Shown: piece by piece, positions 49,025 to 57,120 of the stretch
Layout of the letters: every line of letters starts with the position of its first letter
Numbering within the stretch: position 1 is the stretch's first letter
Source of the DNA: Pseudomonas sp. Marseille-Q3773
GTDB taxonomy: Bacteria; Pseudomonadota; Gammaproteobacteria; Pseudomonadales; Pseudomonadaceae
Reading direction: 5' to 3'
Assembly (NCBI RefSeq): GCF_916618955.1
Contig: NZ_OU745390.1
Coordinates: 806,001 to 870,000, forward strand
DNA length: 64,000 nt
Notes under the pieces: model-generated
The model's database searches: none
What the model was told of the DNA's origin: nothing
Seen by the model: the letters and a program-made list of their open reading frames with translations, nothing else
Position numbers and translations under genes: made by a program

Positions 49025-50340
49025 AGTCGATCCAGGCGCGTCTGAGCCTGGGCCTGGTGGCGGTACTGGTGGTGGTCGGCCTGGTGCTGGCGCAACTGAC
49101 CTTGTGGCTATTCGAGGCCGGCCTGCAGCGCTACCTGGAAAACGGCCTGCGCAAGGAAAGCGAAAACCTGCTGGTAGCGCTGGTGCGCGGGCCTTCGGGC
49201 CTGCAGCTGGATGAGCGGCGTATCTCGGCGGCTTACCAGCGGCCGTTTTCCGGCTATTACTTCCGCATCGATTTCGACAAAGGCACCTGGCGTTCTCGCT
49301 CGCTGTGGGACCTGGACATGCCCAGGCCTGCTGCGCCGGGGCTTTCCGACAGCCACGCGCTTGGGCCCGAAGGCCAGCAATTGCTGGCCTTGCGCGCCGA
49401 CTACCGGCGCCTGGGCCAGGACATCTCGATCAGCGTGGCGCAGGACTATTCGCCAGTCCGCGAAGGGTTCCGGCGCATGCAGCAGATCGGCCTGGGCATG
49501 GGCCTGGTCGCACTGATCCTGGTGCTGGTGTTGCAGCGCGTCACCGTGACCCGCTCGCTGCGGCCGCTGGAGCGCGCGCGCCAGCAGATTGCCCAGTTGC
49601 AGCAGGGCCAGCGCTCACAGCTGGACGCCCAGGTGCCCAGCGAACTGGCGCCGCTGGTGGGGCAGATCAACCATTTGTTGACGCATACCGAAGACAGCCT
49701 GCGCCGTTCGCGCAATGCCCTGGGCAACCTTGGCCATGCGCTGAAGACACCGCTGGCGGTGCTGCTGAGCCTGGCTTCCAGCGAGCGCCTGAACGACTTG
49801 CCTGAGGTCCGTGCACAGATGCGCGAGCAACTGGAGCAGATCCAGCAACGCTTGGCGCGCGAGCTGAACCGGGCGCGGCTGGCGGGTGATGCGCTGCCAG
49901 GTGCGCAGTTCGATTGTGATGCCGAATTGCCGGGGCTGCTGGGGACGCTGGGCATGATTCATGGAGAGGGCTTGTTGCTGGCCAGCGACGTGCCGCCCGG
50001 GCTTTTGCTGCCATGGGACCGCGAGGATGTCCTCGAATTGCTCGGCAACCTGCTCGACAATGCCTGCAAGTGGGCCGACAGCGAGGTGCGTCTGGGCATT
50101 GCAGTGGATGCCGAGGGCTATCGGCTGTGGGTCGATGACGATGGCCCGGGCATCCCCGAGGCGCAGCGGCAGCAAGTGCTGGAACGCGGTTCGCGGCTGG
50201 ACGAGCAGGTTGACGGGCATGGCCTGGGGTTGGGCATCGTACGCGATATCATCGAAGCCTGGGGCGGGCGCCTGGCGCTGCTGGAGAGCCCGCTGGGTGG
50301 GCTGCGGGTCAGCATCGACCTGCCGCGCAAGGCTCGATAA
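49021..50340 (+). CDS. Sensor histidine kinase paired with PepSY operon
   Basis: A 439-residue membrane kinase. Helices lie at about 8-30 and 155-177, with a periplasmic sensor of about 125 residues between. After a HAMP-like linker, His239 in [13 protein letters not shown] is the phosphorylation site, followed by an ATP-binding domain with [23 protein letters not shown] and [12 protein letters not shown]. The start is GTG at 49021, overlapping the regulator stop. The [12 protein letters not shown]-box is the PhoQ-like type. The signal may be a cation, peptide or membrane state; the PepSY partners suggest a periplasmic input. Confidence 0.93.
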   Translation: MKSIQARLSLGLVAVLVVVGLVLAQLTLWLFEAGLQRYLENGLRKESENLLVALVRGPSGLQLDERRISAAYQRPFSGYYFRIDFDKGTWRSRSLWDLDMPRPAAPGLSDSHALGPEGQQLLALRADYRRLGQDISISVAQDYSPVREGFRRMQQIGLGMGLVALILVLVLQRVTVTRSLRPLERARQQIAQLQQGQRSQLDAQVPSELAPLVGQINHLLTHTEDSLRRSRNALGNLGHALKTPLAVLLSLASSERLNDLPEVRAQMREQLEQIQQRLARELNRARLAGDALPGAQFDCDAELPGLLGTLGMIHGEGLLLASDVPPGLLLPWDREDVLELLGNLLDNACKWADSEVRLGIAVDAEGYRLWVDDDGPGIPEAQRQQVLERGSRLDEQVDGHGLGLGIVRDIIEAWGGRLALLESPLGGLRVSIDLPRKAR

Positions 50341-50653
50341 TGCCGGCGCCGCTTGCCGGCCCACAGGTAAAGCGCTCGCTCCGGATCGACGCGAAACGTG
50401 CAGGAGCGGCTTCAGTCGCGATCACCCGCAAAGCCGGTGCCATCCGCCGTGTCGCCTGCATCGCCGATAAAATCCGCGCCGACAATTCGAGTCGATGGGC
50501 AGTGATATCACCAATGCAAAAAAATTGTAGTACAGCCGCATTTTTTTGAATTAGCCCAACCTCAACCTACCCGGCAAAATCTCCCGCACGAAACCGGCCG
50601 TCAGTACCGGGCTTTCTTTCCTACCAGAAAAACCAAAGATCCTGATTATCTAA
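50341..50653. other. Intergenic region kinase to HPP gene (313 bases)
   Basis: The first 130 bases are a degenerate repeat (TGCCGGCGCCGCTTGCCGGC, then GGAGCGGCTTCAGTCGCGAT) resembling REP-type debris. The rest turns AT-rich and holds the palindromes listed at 50502-50548. The open frame running through it has no ribosome site and repeat-derived sequence. Confidence 0.6.
50502..50548. promoter_or_regulatory. Palindromes upstream of the HPP-CBS gene
   Basis: GTGATATCAC (50502-50511) is a perfect 10-bp palindrome. Just beyond it, CAAAAAAAT (50517-50525) and ATTTTTTTG (50540-50548) form an inverted repeat with a 14-base loop. The second could terminate upstream transcription; the first looks like an operator. 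Confidence 0.45.
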
Positions 50654-51808
50654 ATGTCTGCCTCGCGTTCCGAAAGTCGTCTGCAGCGGCTGTTGCCTGC
50701 ACCGCTGAACATCCCCCCCAGAGAATGGTTGCGTGCCGCTATCGGTGCATTGCTCGGCCTGTTCCTCGCTGGCTGGCTGACCAGCATGGCCTTTGGCCCC
50801 GGCATCGCCTTGCACCTGCTCGGCCCGCTGGCGGCATCGGCGGTGCTGGTGTTCGCCGTGCATTCCGGCCCGTTGGCCCAGCCCTGGCCGGTGCTGGGCA
50901 GCTACGCCGTGGCCGGCGTGGTCGGCCTGGCCATGCGCCAGGGCTTCGGCACTGAGTTGTGGGTGGCCGCCGCTGCCTTGGGTATCTCGCTCCTGGTGAT
51001 GTGCCTGCTGCGCTGCCTGCACCCACCAGGTGGCGGCGTGGCGGTGAGCGCGGTGCTGGCCGACTCGGGGCTGAGCGCCATGGGCGACCGGCTGTTGGAG
51101 CCGGTAGTGCTCAATGCGCTCATCCTGGTGGCGGTGGCAGTCATCTACAACCGCCTGACGGGCGTGCGCTACCCGAAAGGCGCTGCACCACGCAAGGACC
51201 TGCACCATACCCATGACCCGCTGCCCAGCGAGCGGGTCGGCATCCGTGGGGAAGACCTGGACCAGGCGCTGGATGAACTGGGCGAGTTCGTCGATGTCAC
51301 CCGTGACGAACTGGAACGCATCATCCTGGCCACCGAACAGCACGCCCTGCAACGCAGCCTCGGCGGTATCACCGCAGCCTCGGTCATGTCCCGCGATGTT
51401 CAGTTCGCCTCGCCCGACACCACCCTGGAGCAGGCCTGGCGGATGCTGGCCAGCCATCACCTGAAAACCCTGCCGGTGCTTCAGCACGGCAAGCTGGTGG
51501 GTATCGTCAGCCTCAGCGACCTGGTCGGCCCGGCCATGCTGCGTGGCCGTTTCAGTTGGCGCGGCTTGTTCGGCCGCAAGGCCGTGCACATGGAACAGAT
51601 AATGAGCCGCCGGGTCGTCAGCGTCAGCAGTCAGCACCCGCTGGAGCGATTGCTGCCGTTGTTGTGCGAGCAGGGCCTGCATTGCCTGCCGGTGGTCGAT
51701 GGCGAGCAGTTGGTAGGAGTGATCACCCAGACCGACCTGATCGCCGGCCTCAAGCGCCAGTTGCTCAGCCGAACCGAGGATTCAGGCCAGCGGGTCCCAG
51801 CGTTGTGA
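50654..51808 (+). CDS. HPP family membrane protein with two CBS domains
   Basis: A 384-residue inner-membrane protein. The N-terminal HPP domain has about four helices (25-160) with LRCLHPPGGGVAVSAV, the His-Pro-Pro signature that names the family. A cytoplasmic pair of CBS domains follows (about 238-300 and 315-370; VMSRDVQFASPDTTLEQAWRML and IMSRRVVSVSSQHPLERLL). CBS pairs bind adenine nucleotides and usually regulate transport. HPP proteins in some cyanobacteria and plants are nitrite carriers; the cargo here is unknown. The C terminus overlaps the convergent LysR gene by 27 bases. Confidence 0.9.
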   Translation: MSASRSESRLQRLLPAPLNIPPREWLRAAIGALLGLFLAGWLTSMAFGPGIALHLLGPLAASAVLVFAVHSGPLAQPWPVLGSYAVAGVVGLAMRQGFGTELWVAAAALGISLLVMCLLRCLHPPGGGVAVSAVLADSGLSAMGDRLLEPVVLNALILVAVAVIYNRLTGVRYPKGAAPRKDLHHTHDPLPSERVGIRGEDLDQALDELGEFVDVTRDELERIILATEQHALQRSLGGITAASVMSRDVQFASPDTTLEQAWRMLASHHLKTLPVLQHGKLVGIVSLSDLVGPAMLRGRFSWRGLFGRKAVHMEQIMSRRVVSVSSQHPLERLLPLLCEQGLHCLPVVDGEQLVGVITQTDLIAGLKRQLLSRTEDSGQRVPAL

Positions 51809-52648
51809 CCAGTCGCTGCTGCCGGCGGCTATCAGCCGACGAAGGATGGCAAAGGCCTGTTGCAGGTCGTCGCTGTCGCGTTTGCGCGGGTACACCAGAA
51901 AGGTTGGGTAGGTGAATTCCGGCGCCTGCGGTACCCGCTCGAACACTCCGCTGTCCAGGTAGGCTTGCACCACCCGCGTGCGGAAGTAACCGCTGCCGCC
52001 CTGGTCGAGAATGAACTGCAAGGCCAGCGGGCCCAGGTTGAAACTCAGCGCCGGGCGCGCGCAGTCGGGCAGGGCGGCATCGTGCTGGCGGCGGAAGGCC
52101 TCGCCCCAGTCGATGTAGATGTACGGCTCTGGCCGGTCGACCCGGCGCACGCGAATCAGCTTTTCTTCCATCAACTGCTCCACCTGCAGGCCCGGGCCGT
52201 AGCTCGGCTGGTAGACCAGCGCGGCATCCAGCAGGCCCATCTCGACCTTGCGCAGCAGCGCGTCACCATCGCTGACCTCGCTACGGATGGCATGGGTGGG
52301 TAGCTCGCGGTGCAGGGCACTGACCCAGTCGAGCAGCATCGGGTTGCCCAGGCTGACCTCGCCGCCGACATGCAGCACTTGCTGGCAACCTTGCGGCAGG
52401 GGCAGGTCGCGGCGCGCGGCTTCCCAGGTCTGTACCAGCTGGTTGGCATAACTGACGAACGCCTCGCCGTCACTGGTCAGGCTGGCGCCGCTGCGGCTGC
52501 GCACGAACAGTTGGCAACCCAGTTGCTGCTCCAGGCGCTGCACCCGCGCGGTAATCGCCGTCTGCGACACGAACAGGCGCTCGGCGGCGGCAACCAGGCT
52601 GCCGCAACGCACGATTTCCAGAAAGGTTCGGGCCTGGTCGATATCCAT
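51782..52648 (-). CDS. LysR-family regulator next to prpE
   Basis: A 288-residue LysR regulator. The helix-turn-helix is MDIDQARTFLEIVRCGSLVAAAERLFVSQTAITARVQ (about 1-37) and the effector domain spans 90-280. Start ATG at 52648. It is divergent from prpE (179-base gap with a 14-bp palindrome) and overlaps the convergent HPP gene by 27 bases. LysR genes often control their divergent neighbour, so control of propionyl-CoA synthesis is likely; the inducer is unknown. Confidence 0.9.
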   Translation of the reverse strand: MDIDQARTFLEIVRCGSLVAAAERLFVSQTAITARVQRLEQQLGCQLFVRSRSGASLTSDGEAFVSYANQLVQTWEAARRDLPLPQGCQQVLHVGGEVSLGNPMLLDWVSALHRELPTHAIRSEVSDGDALLRKVEMGLLDAALVYQPSYGPGLQVEQLMEEKLIRVRRVDRPEPYIYIDWGEAFRRQHDAALPDCARPALSFNLGPLALQFILDQGGSGYFRTRVVQAYLDSGVFERVPQAPEFTYPTFLVYPRKRDSDDLQQAFAILRRLIAAGSSDWSQRWDPLA

Positions 52649-52718
52649 GAGCTGCTCGCGGGTTGAAGGGTGGCCTATTCTAGAGGCTTTGCACCGTCAT
52701 GGGGCGCTTTTGCGTTGT

Positions 52719-52732
52719 CTGCAAATTTGCAG
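52719..52732. promoter_or_regulatory. Palindromic site between LysR gene and prpE
   Basis: CTGCAAATTTGCAG, a perfect 14-bp palindrome about midway in the divergent gap, in the position of a LysR-type recognition site. Confidence 0.55.
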
Positions 52733-52827
52733 GTCGGTTGTGACTTTAGTCCCGTGGCGGTAGCGGTGTAGCGGTCCATACTCAGGTTTCGCCCTTCAAT
52801 AACAACAAATACCGGGTTTCCCTCGAT

Positions 52828-54717
52828 ATGAGCTACCAGCACAGCTACGCCCACTCCATTACCGACCCTGCCGCATTCTGGGCGGAACAGGCCGCGCACC
52901 TGGCCTGGCACCGCAAGCCTGCCCTGACCTTGCAGGACAACGCCGACGGTACCCACCGCTGGTTCGCCGATGGCCGCCTGAACAGCTGCTACCTGGCCCT
53001 CGATCACCAGATCGAGCAGGGCCGGGGCGAACAGCTGGCGCTGATCTACGATTCGCCGGTGACCGGCGTGCAGCAGGCCTATACCTACCATCAGTTGCGT
53101 GACGAGGTAGCACGCCTGGCCGGTCTGCTGCGCCAGCTGGGGGTGAACAAGGGCGACGGGGTGATCATCTACATGCCCATGGTGCCGCAGGCGGCCATGG
53201 CCATGCTGGCCTGTGCGCGGATTGGTGCGGTGCACTCGGTGGTGTTCGGTGGCTTTGCTGCCAATGAACTGGCCTTGCGCATCGACGATGCCCGGCCAAC
53301 GTTGCTGCTGACGGCATCCTGCGGGTTGGAGTTCGACCGGGTGATCGCCTACAAGCCGTTGGTCGACCGCGCCCTGCAACTGGCCCGGCACCAGCCGCGC
53401 AACGTGCTGGTGCTGCAACGGCCGCAAGCCCACGCCGAACTGCAAGCGGGTCGTGACCTGGACTGGCAGGTGGCCTTGGCGAGCGCCGACCCGGTGCCGC
53501 CGGTCGAGCTGGATGCGGGCGACCCGCTGTACATCATGTACACCTCGGGTACCACCGGCAAACCCAAAGGCATCGTACGGGAAAACGGCGGCAACGCCGT
53601 GGCGCTGTGCTACGCCATGCGCCACATCTACGGCATGCAGGCGGGCGACGTGTGGTGGGGAATTTCCGATGTCGGCTGGGTGGTCGGCCATTCGCTGATC
53701 GTCTACGGGCCGCTGATGAGTGGTTGCACCACGGTGTTCTACGAAGGCAAGCCGATCCGTACCCCGGACGCTTCGGCCTACTGGCGAGTGGTGGAGCAAT
53801 ACCAGGTCAATGCGCTGTTCTGTGCGCCCACCGCCATGCGCGCCATCCGCAAGGAGGACCCGGACGGTGAGCTGATCCGCAAGCATGACCTGAGCTCGTT
53901 GCGTCAGTTGTTCCTGGCAGGTGAGAAACTCGATTCCAGCACCCACGAATGGCTGGAGCGGGTCACTGGCAAGCCGGTGCACGACCATTGGTGGCAGACC
54001 GAGACCGGCTGGCCGGTCACCGCACCCTGCGTCGGGCTGGAGGGCAGCGCGGCGAAGCCGGGGTCAAGCAACCGCGCGGTGCCGGGCTACCACGTGCAGG
54101 TGCTGGATGACGACGGCCATCTGCTGGGGCCGAACCACCAGGGCTCGATCGTCATTGCCCTGCCGCTGCCACCCGGGTGCAGCCAGACGCTGTGGGGCGA
54201 TCACGAGCGTTACCTGCAGGCTTACCTGCGCACCTACCCGGGGTACTACCACACCGGCGATGGCGGGTACCTGGACGACGAAGGTTTCGTCTACATCATG
54301 GGGCGCACGGATGACGTGATCAACGTGTCCGGGCACCGGCTGTCCACCGGCGAGATGGAGGACCTGGTGGCGCGTCATCCGGCGGTGGCCGAGTGCGCGG
54401 TGATTGGCGTGCACGACGAGATCAAGGGGCAGGTGCCATTGGCCCTGGTGGTGCTCAAGGACGGTGAGGGCATTGCCGAGGCGCAGTTGCTGGTGGAACT
54501 GGCAGGCAGCGTGCGCGAAGAGATCGGTGCGCTGGCCTGCTTCAACCGGGTGCGGCTGGTGAAGCGGCTGCCCAAGACCCGCTCGGGGAAGATCCTGCGG
54601 GCCGTGCTACGGAAGATTGCCGACGGGCAGGACTACGTGCCGCCTTCGACCCTGGATGACCCGGCAGTGCTGGGAGAAATCGAGGCGGTGCTGGCGGACC
54701 TGCCCAGGGCCGGCTGA
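52828..54717 (+). CDS. prpE: Propionyl-CoA synthetase
   Basis: A 629-residue acyl-CoA synthetase of the ANL family that turns propionate, ATP and CoA into propionyl-CoA. Motifs are YTSGTTGKPKGI at about 237, the WWQTETGWPV block near 387, GYYHTGDGGYLDDEGFVYIMGRTDDVINVSGHRLSTGE region near 475 and the catalytic Lys in KTRSGKILR near 580. Sequence is closer to PrpE than to acetyl-CoA synthetase. No strong ribosome site precedes the ATG. It lies 10 kb from the prp operon and beside its own LysR regulator, so supply and use of propionyl-CoA may be controlled separately. Confidence 0.94.
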   Translation: MSYQHSYAHSITDPAAFWAEQAAHLAWHRKPALTLQDNADGTHRWFADGRLNSCYLALDHQIEQGRGEQLALIYDSPVTGVQQAYTYHQLRDEVARLAGLLRQLGVNKGDGVIIYMPMVPQAAMAMLACARIGAVHSVVFGGFAANELALRIDDARPTLLLTASCGLEFDRVIAYKPLVDRALQLARHQPRNVLVLQRPQAHAELQAGRDLDWQVALASADPVPPVELDAGDPLYIMYTSGTTGKPKGIVRENGGNAVALCYAMRHIYGMQAGDVWWGISDVGWVVGHSLIVYGPLMSGCTTVFYEGKPIRTPDASAYWRVVEQYQVNALFCAPTAMRAIRKEDPDGELIRKHDLSSLRQLFLAGEKLDSSTHEWLERVTGKPVHDHWWQTETGWPVTAPCVGLEGSAAKPGSSNRAVPGYHVQVLDDDGHLLGPNHQGSIVIALPLPPGCSQTLWGDHERYLQAYLRTYPGYYHTGDGGYLDDEGFVYIMGRTDDVINVSGHRLSTGEMEDLVARHPAVAECAVIGVHDEIKGQVPLALVVLKDGEGIAEAQLLVELAGSVREEIGALACFNRVRLVKRLPKTRSGKILRAVLRKIADGQDYVPPSTLDDPAVLGEIEAVLADLPRAG

Positions 54718-54732
54718 GCCTGTGACCTTGCG

Positions 54733-54764
54733 GGCCTCTTCGCAGGTGCAGCCGCGAAGAGGCC
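54733..54764. terminator. Hairpin between prpE and the ZapE-like gene
   Basis: GGCCTCTTCGC (54733-54743) pairs perfectly with GCGAAGAGGCC (54754-54764). It resembles a truncated REP. It lies 15 bases after prpE and just before the convergent gene's stop at 54767. Confidence 0.7.
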
Positions 54765-54766
54765 TG

Positions 54767-55849
54767 TCAGGCAACCCGATCCTGGGGCCCGACCTGATGC
54801 AACTGCCCCAATCGGCTGCGCGTGCGCATCAAGTCGGCAAGCGGCCCGTTCAGGCATTCTGCCAACGGCCGTTTACCCAGCACTACCACCTGCCGGTCCT
54901 GGTCATACAGCACATCCACCAGATTGACCAAACGCTGCTGCGCCGCCAGCGAGCATTCCGCCAGATCGTCAAGCCCGTCGATGATCCACTCATCGTATCG
55001 CTCGGCCAGCACCAGGTAGTCGATGACCGCCGTGGCGTTCTCGCACAGGTCTGCAAAGGCAAACAGCACCCGTCGGCCATCGCTGGCCAGCGCGCGCAAC
55101 GGGCGCTTGTTCACCTCCAGCATTACCGGTTGCTGGTGCGGAACCCTGAGCGCCTGGCGTTGTGCTGCCGTACCGGGCCAGGCATAACAACCTCGGGTGA
55201 AGCGCTGATGCTCGCGGTTGGCCGGCAGGCTGCGGAAATCGGTGTCGCCACCCACCTCAAGGACTTCCATCGAGCTGTTGATCAGGCGGATCACCGGCAG
55301 GAAGCGCTCATGGTACAACGGGTTGGGCAGTAGCCCTTCGGGCGCATAATTGGACGTTACCAGCAACCACACCCCGCGGCTGAACAGGGCGTTGAACAGG
55401 CGAGTCAGCAACATGGCATCGCCAATGTCGTGGACGTGGAATTCGTCGAAGCACAGCACCCGGCAGCCGCCCAACAGTTCGTCGAGGGTCGCGCCCAGTG
55501 CATCCTCCTGCGCGCGGTGGCGGTGCATGCCCTGGTGCAGGCGGGCAAAGAAGTCATGAAAATGCAGGCGCTGCTTGGCCGTTATCGGCACGGCCTGGAA
55601 AAAACCATCGAGCAGCCAGCTCTTGCCGCGCCCCACCGGCCCGTACAGGTACAGGCTGCGCGCTTGGCCGTGTTCGAGCTGAGCCAGTTGCCGGGCCATG
55701 CATTGGATCACCCGGCGTTGGCCGTCGCTGAGCTGATAACCGCGGCTGCGTGCCTTTTCTTCGAACCAGCCGAGCAGTTCGCTCGACCGGGCGCTGCCAC
55801 GCAGGCGCTGACCGAGCTGGCGTAGCGGGGTAGGGATCCAGGCAGGCAA
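54767..55849 (-). CDS. AFG1/ZapE-like ATPase, divergent paralogue
   Basis: A 360-residue P-loop ATPase of the AFG1-like (ZapE) family. Walker A is GPVGRGKSWLLDG near 70, Walker B is CRVLCFDEFHVHDIGDAMLL near 128, and LVTSNYAPEGLLPNPLYHERFLP is the family sensor block. ZapE acts at the Z-ring in E. coli. The sequence departs from typical ZapE at its N terminus, so this may be a second family member. GAGGAG followed by 7 bases puts the start at a TTG (55849), while the open frame's first ATG at 55933 has no ribosome site. Convergent with prpE. Confidence 0.8.
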   Translation of the reverse strand: MPAWIPTPLRQLGQRLRGSARSSELLGWFEEKARSRGYQLSDGQRRVIQCMARQLAQLEHGQARSLYLYGPVGRGKSWLLDGFFQAVPITAKQRLHFHDFFARLHQGMHRHRAQEDALGATLDELLGGCRVLCFDEFHVHDIGDAMLLTRLFNALFSRGVWLLVTSNYAPEGLLPNPLYHERFLPVIRLINSSMEVLEVGGDTDFRSLPANREHQRFTRGCYAWPGTAAQRQALRVPHQQPVMLEVNKRPLRALASDGRRVLFAFADLCENATAVIDYLVLAERYDEWIIDGLDDLAECSLAAQQRLVNLVDVLYDQDRQVVVLGKRPLAECLNGPLADLMRTRSRLGQLHQVGPQDRVA

Positions 55850-56007
55850 AGCAATGCTCCTCGGGCGATGGCGGGGTAGCGTGCAGCTTGCCCGAGGGCG
55901 GCCAATTTGACTAATACAGAAAGTGCGCGGCAATGATCGCCTGGCGAGATAGGTTGGCCCTGCAGGCGTACAGTGAAGGACATGACCGATACCGAGGAGG
56001 GACGAGC

Positions 56008-56433
56008 ATGCAAGCCGACCATGATCTGGAGCGCTTCGTCGAGGCGCAGAACCGGGTGTACGACCAGGTGATGCAGGAGCTGCAGGCCGGGCACAAGCGC
56101 AGCCACTGGATGTGGTATGTGTTTCCGCAGCTCGATGGCCTGGGCCGCAGCGCCATTGCCGAGCGTTATGCCCTGGCCGGGATCGACGAAGCCCGGGCCT
56201 ACCTTGCTCACCCGCTGCTGGGGCCGCGCCTGCAAGCTTGCCTGAGTGCGCTGCTACAACACCGCGACAAGAGTGCCAGGGCCGTACTCGGCAGCCCCGA
56301 TGACCTCAAGCTGCGTTCGTGCCTGACCCTGTTCGCCCGGGCGGCGCCCGACAACCCGTTGTTCCAGCGGGCGCTGGTGCAGTTCTATGACGGCAAGCCA
56401 GACCCCCTGACGTTGGCCGCCTTGGCAGGTTAG
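56008..56433 (+). CDS. DUF1810 family protein
   Basis: A 141-residue cytoplasmic protein. The family pattern HDLERFVEAQNRVYDQVMQEL near the N terminus, SHWMWYVFPQLDGLGRSAIAERYAL at about 35-59 and LTLFARAAPDNPLFQRALVQFYDG near the end are all present. GAGGAGGG lies just ahead of the ATG at 56008; the open frame upstream lacks such a site. Function unknown. It is divergent from the ZapE-like gene and convergent, by one base, with the YdcH-like gene. Confidence 0.9.
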   Translation: MQADHDLERFVEAQNRVYDQVMQELQAGHKRSHWMWYVFPQLDGLGRSAIAERYALAGIDEARAYLAHPLLGPRLQACLSALLQHRDKSARAVLGSPDDLKLRSCLTLFARAAPDNPLFQRALVQFYDGKPDPLTLAALAG

Positions 56434-56434
56434 C

Positions 56435-56677
56435 TCAGAGCTTGCGCTCCAGTTGGCGCTCGATCATGTATTTCACGGCCAGCCGGCGTTCCTTGAGGTG
56501 ACGCAGGTCTTCGTCCTCGAAGTTACCGGCCGAGATCGACTCGGCGGCAAGCACCTGGTTGTCGATGTCCACGTACTCGTCGAGCAGCCGGTCCAGCGTC
56601 TTGTCCTGTTGGCGGCGTTGCTGGACGATTTCACGTGGGTAGTGCAGGTCCTGGTAGAGATCGTGAGAAACAGGCAT
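56435..56677 (-). CDS. YdcH-like DUF465 protein
   Basis: An 80-residue mostly helical protein: MPVSHDLYQDLHYPREIVQQ, then DKTLDRLLDEYVDIDNQVLAAES and LKERRLAVKYMIERQLERKL. This is the DUF465/YdcH pattern of a helical hairpin with a basic C terminus. The DUF1810 stop and this stop are adjacent, so the two genes converge. Role unknown. An AT-rich stretch upstream, toward the tRNA gene, probably holds its promoter. Confidence 0.85.
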   Translation of the reverse strand: MPVSHDLYQDLHYPREIVQQRRQQDKTLDRLLDEYVDIDNQVLAAESISAGNFEDEDLRHLKERRLAVKYMIERQLERKL

Positions 56678-56937
56678 GGGAGTCCTCCATGGTCAATGCA
56701 GTTGCCTCATCTGATTGGAAGGGAGGAATGCGATTGTGTTGAAGCGAGGCGGGCGGAAAGCGACGGATGGTCGCTGGATAAACGCGAAAACGACTAACTC
56801 GCTGTTTTCTGGCAATTTTTTTTCATCAGGGGGTTCACAGGCCGAAAGTTTGTTGTTAAAGTGCCGCGCATTCCAAGACAACAACCCGGTTGTCACTCAG
56901 TTGGAATTGTCAGAGCAGCAGATGCTGCATCCGATAC

Positions 56938-57012
56938 AGGGGCGTCGCCAAGCGGTAAGGCAGCAGGTTTTGATCCTGCCATGCGTTGGTTCGAATCCAG
57001 CCGCCCCTGCCA
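56938..57012 (+). tRNA. tRNA-Gln (anticodon UUG)
   Basis: A 75-base tRNA with acceptor AGGGGCG/CGCCCCT, anticodon stem GCAGG/CCTGC around TTTTGAT (anticodon TTG at 56970-56972), TTCGAATCC in the T arm, G discriminator and encoded CCA. It reads CAA and CAG codons. It stands alone. Confidence 0.96.
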
Positions 57013-57095
57013 TTTTCTAGCTTCAAACGTATCTTGGTCCGGTGCTTGGACAGTAAGCACTGGGCTTTGCCGTATCTGCCTTTTGCATTTCCTTG

Positions 57096-57120
57096 TAGGC
57101 GCGACACAAGGCCGCGCCTA
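57096..57120. repeat. Short inverted repeat at the end of the hybrid kinase gene
   Basis: TAGGCGCG pairs with CGCGCCTA (57113-57120) across ACACAAGGC. It covers the kinase stop codon and carries the GCGACACAAGGC motif shared with the repeat at 30425-30500. It may help terminate the leftward operon. Confidence 0.5.

Noticed and set aside
50340..50549. 69-codon open frame after the histidine kinase
   Set aside because: Built from degenerate repeat sequence and has no ribosome site.
56938..57117. tRNA-Gln as a genomic-island attachment site
   Set aside because: The genes after it are a phytochrome operon of normal composition, and no integrase or duplicated tRNA 3' end is visible in the window.
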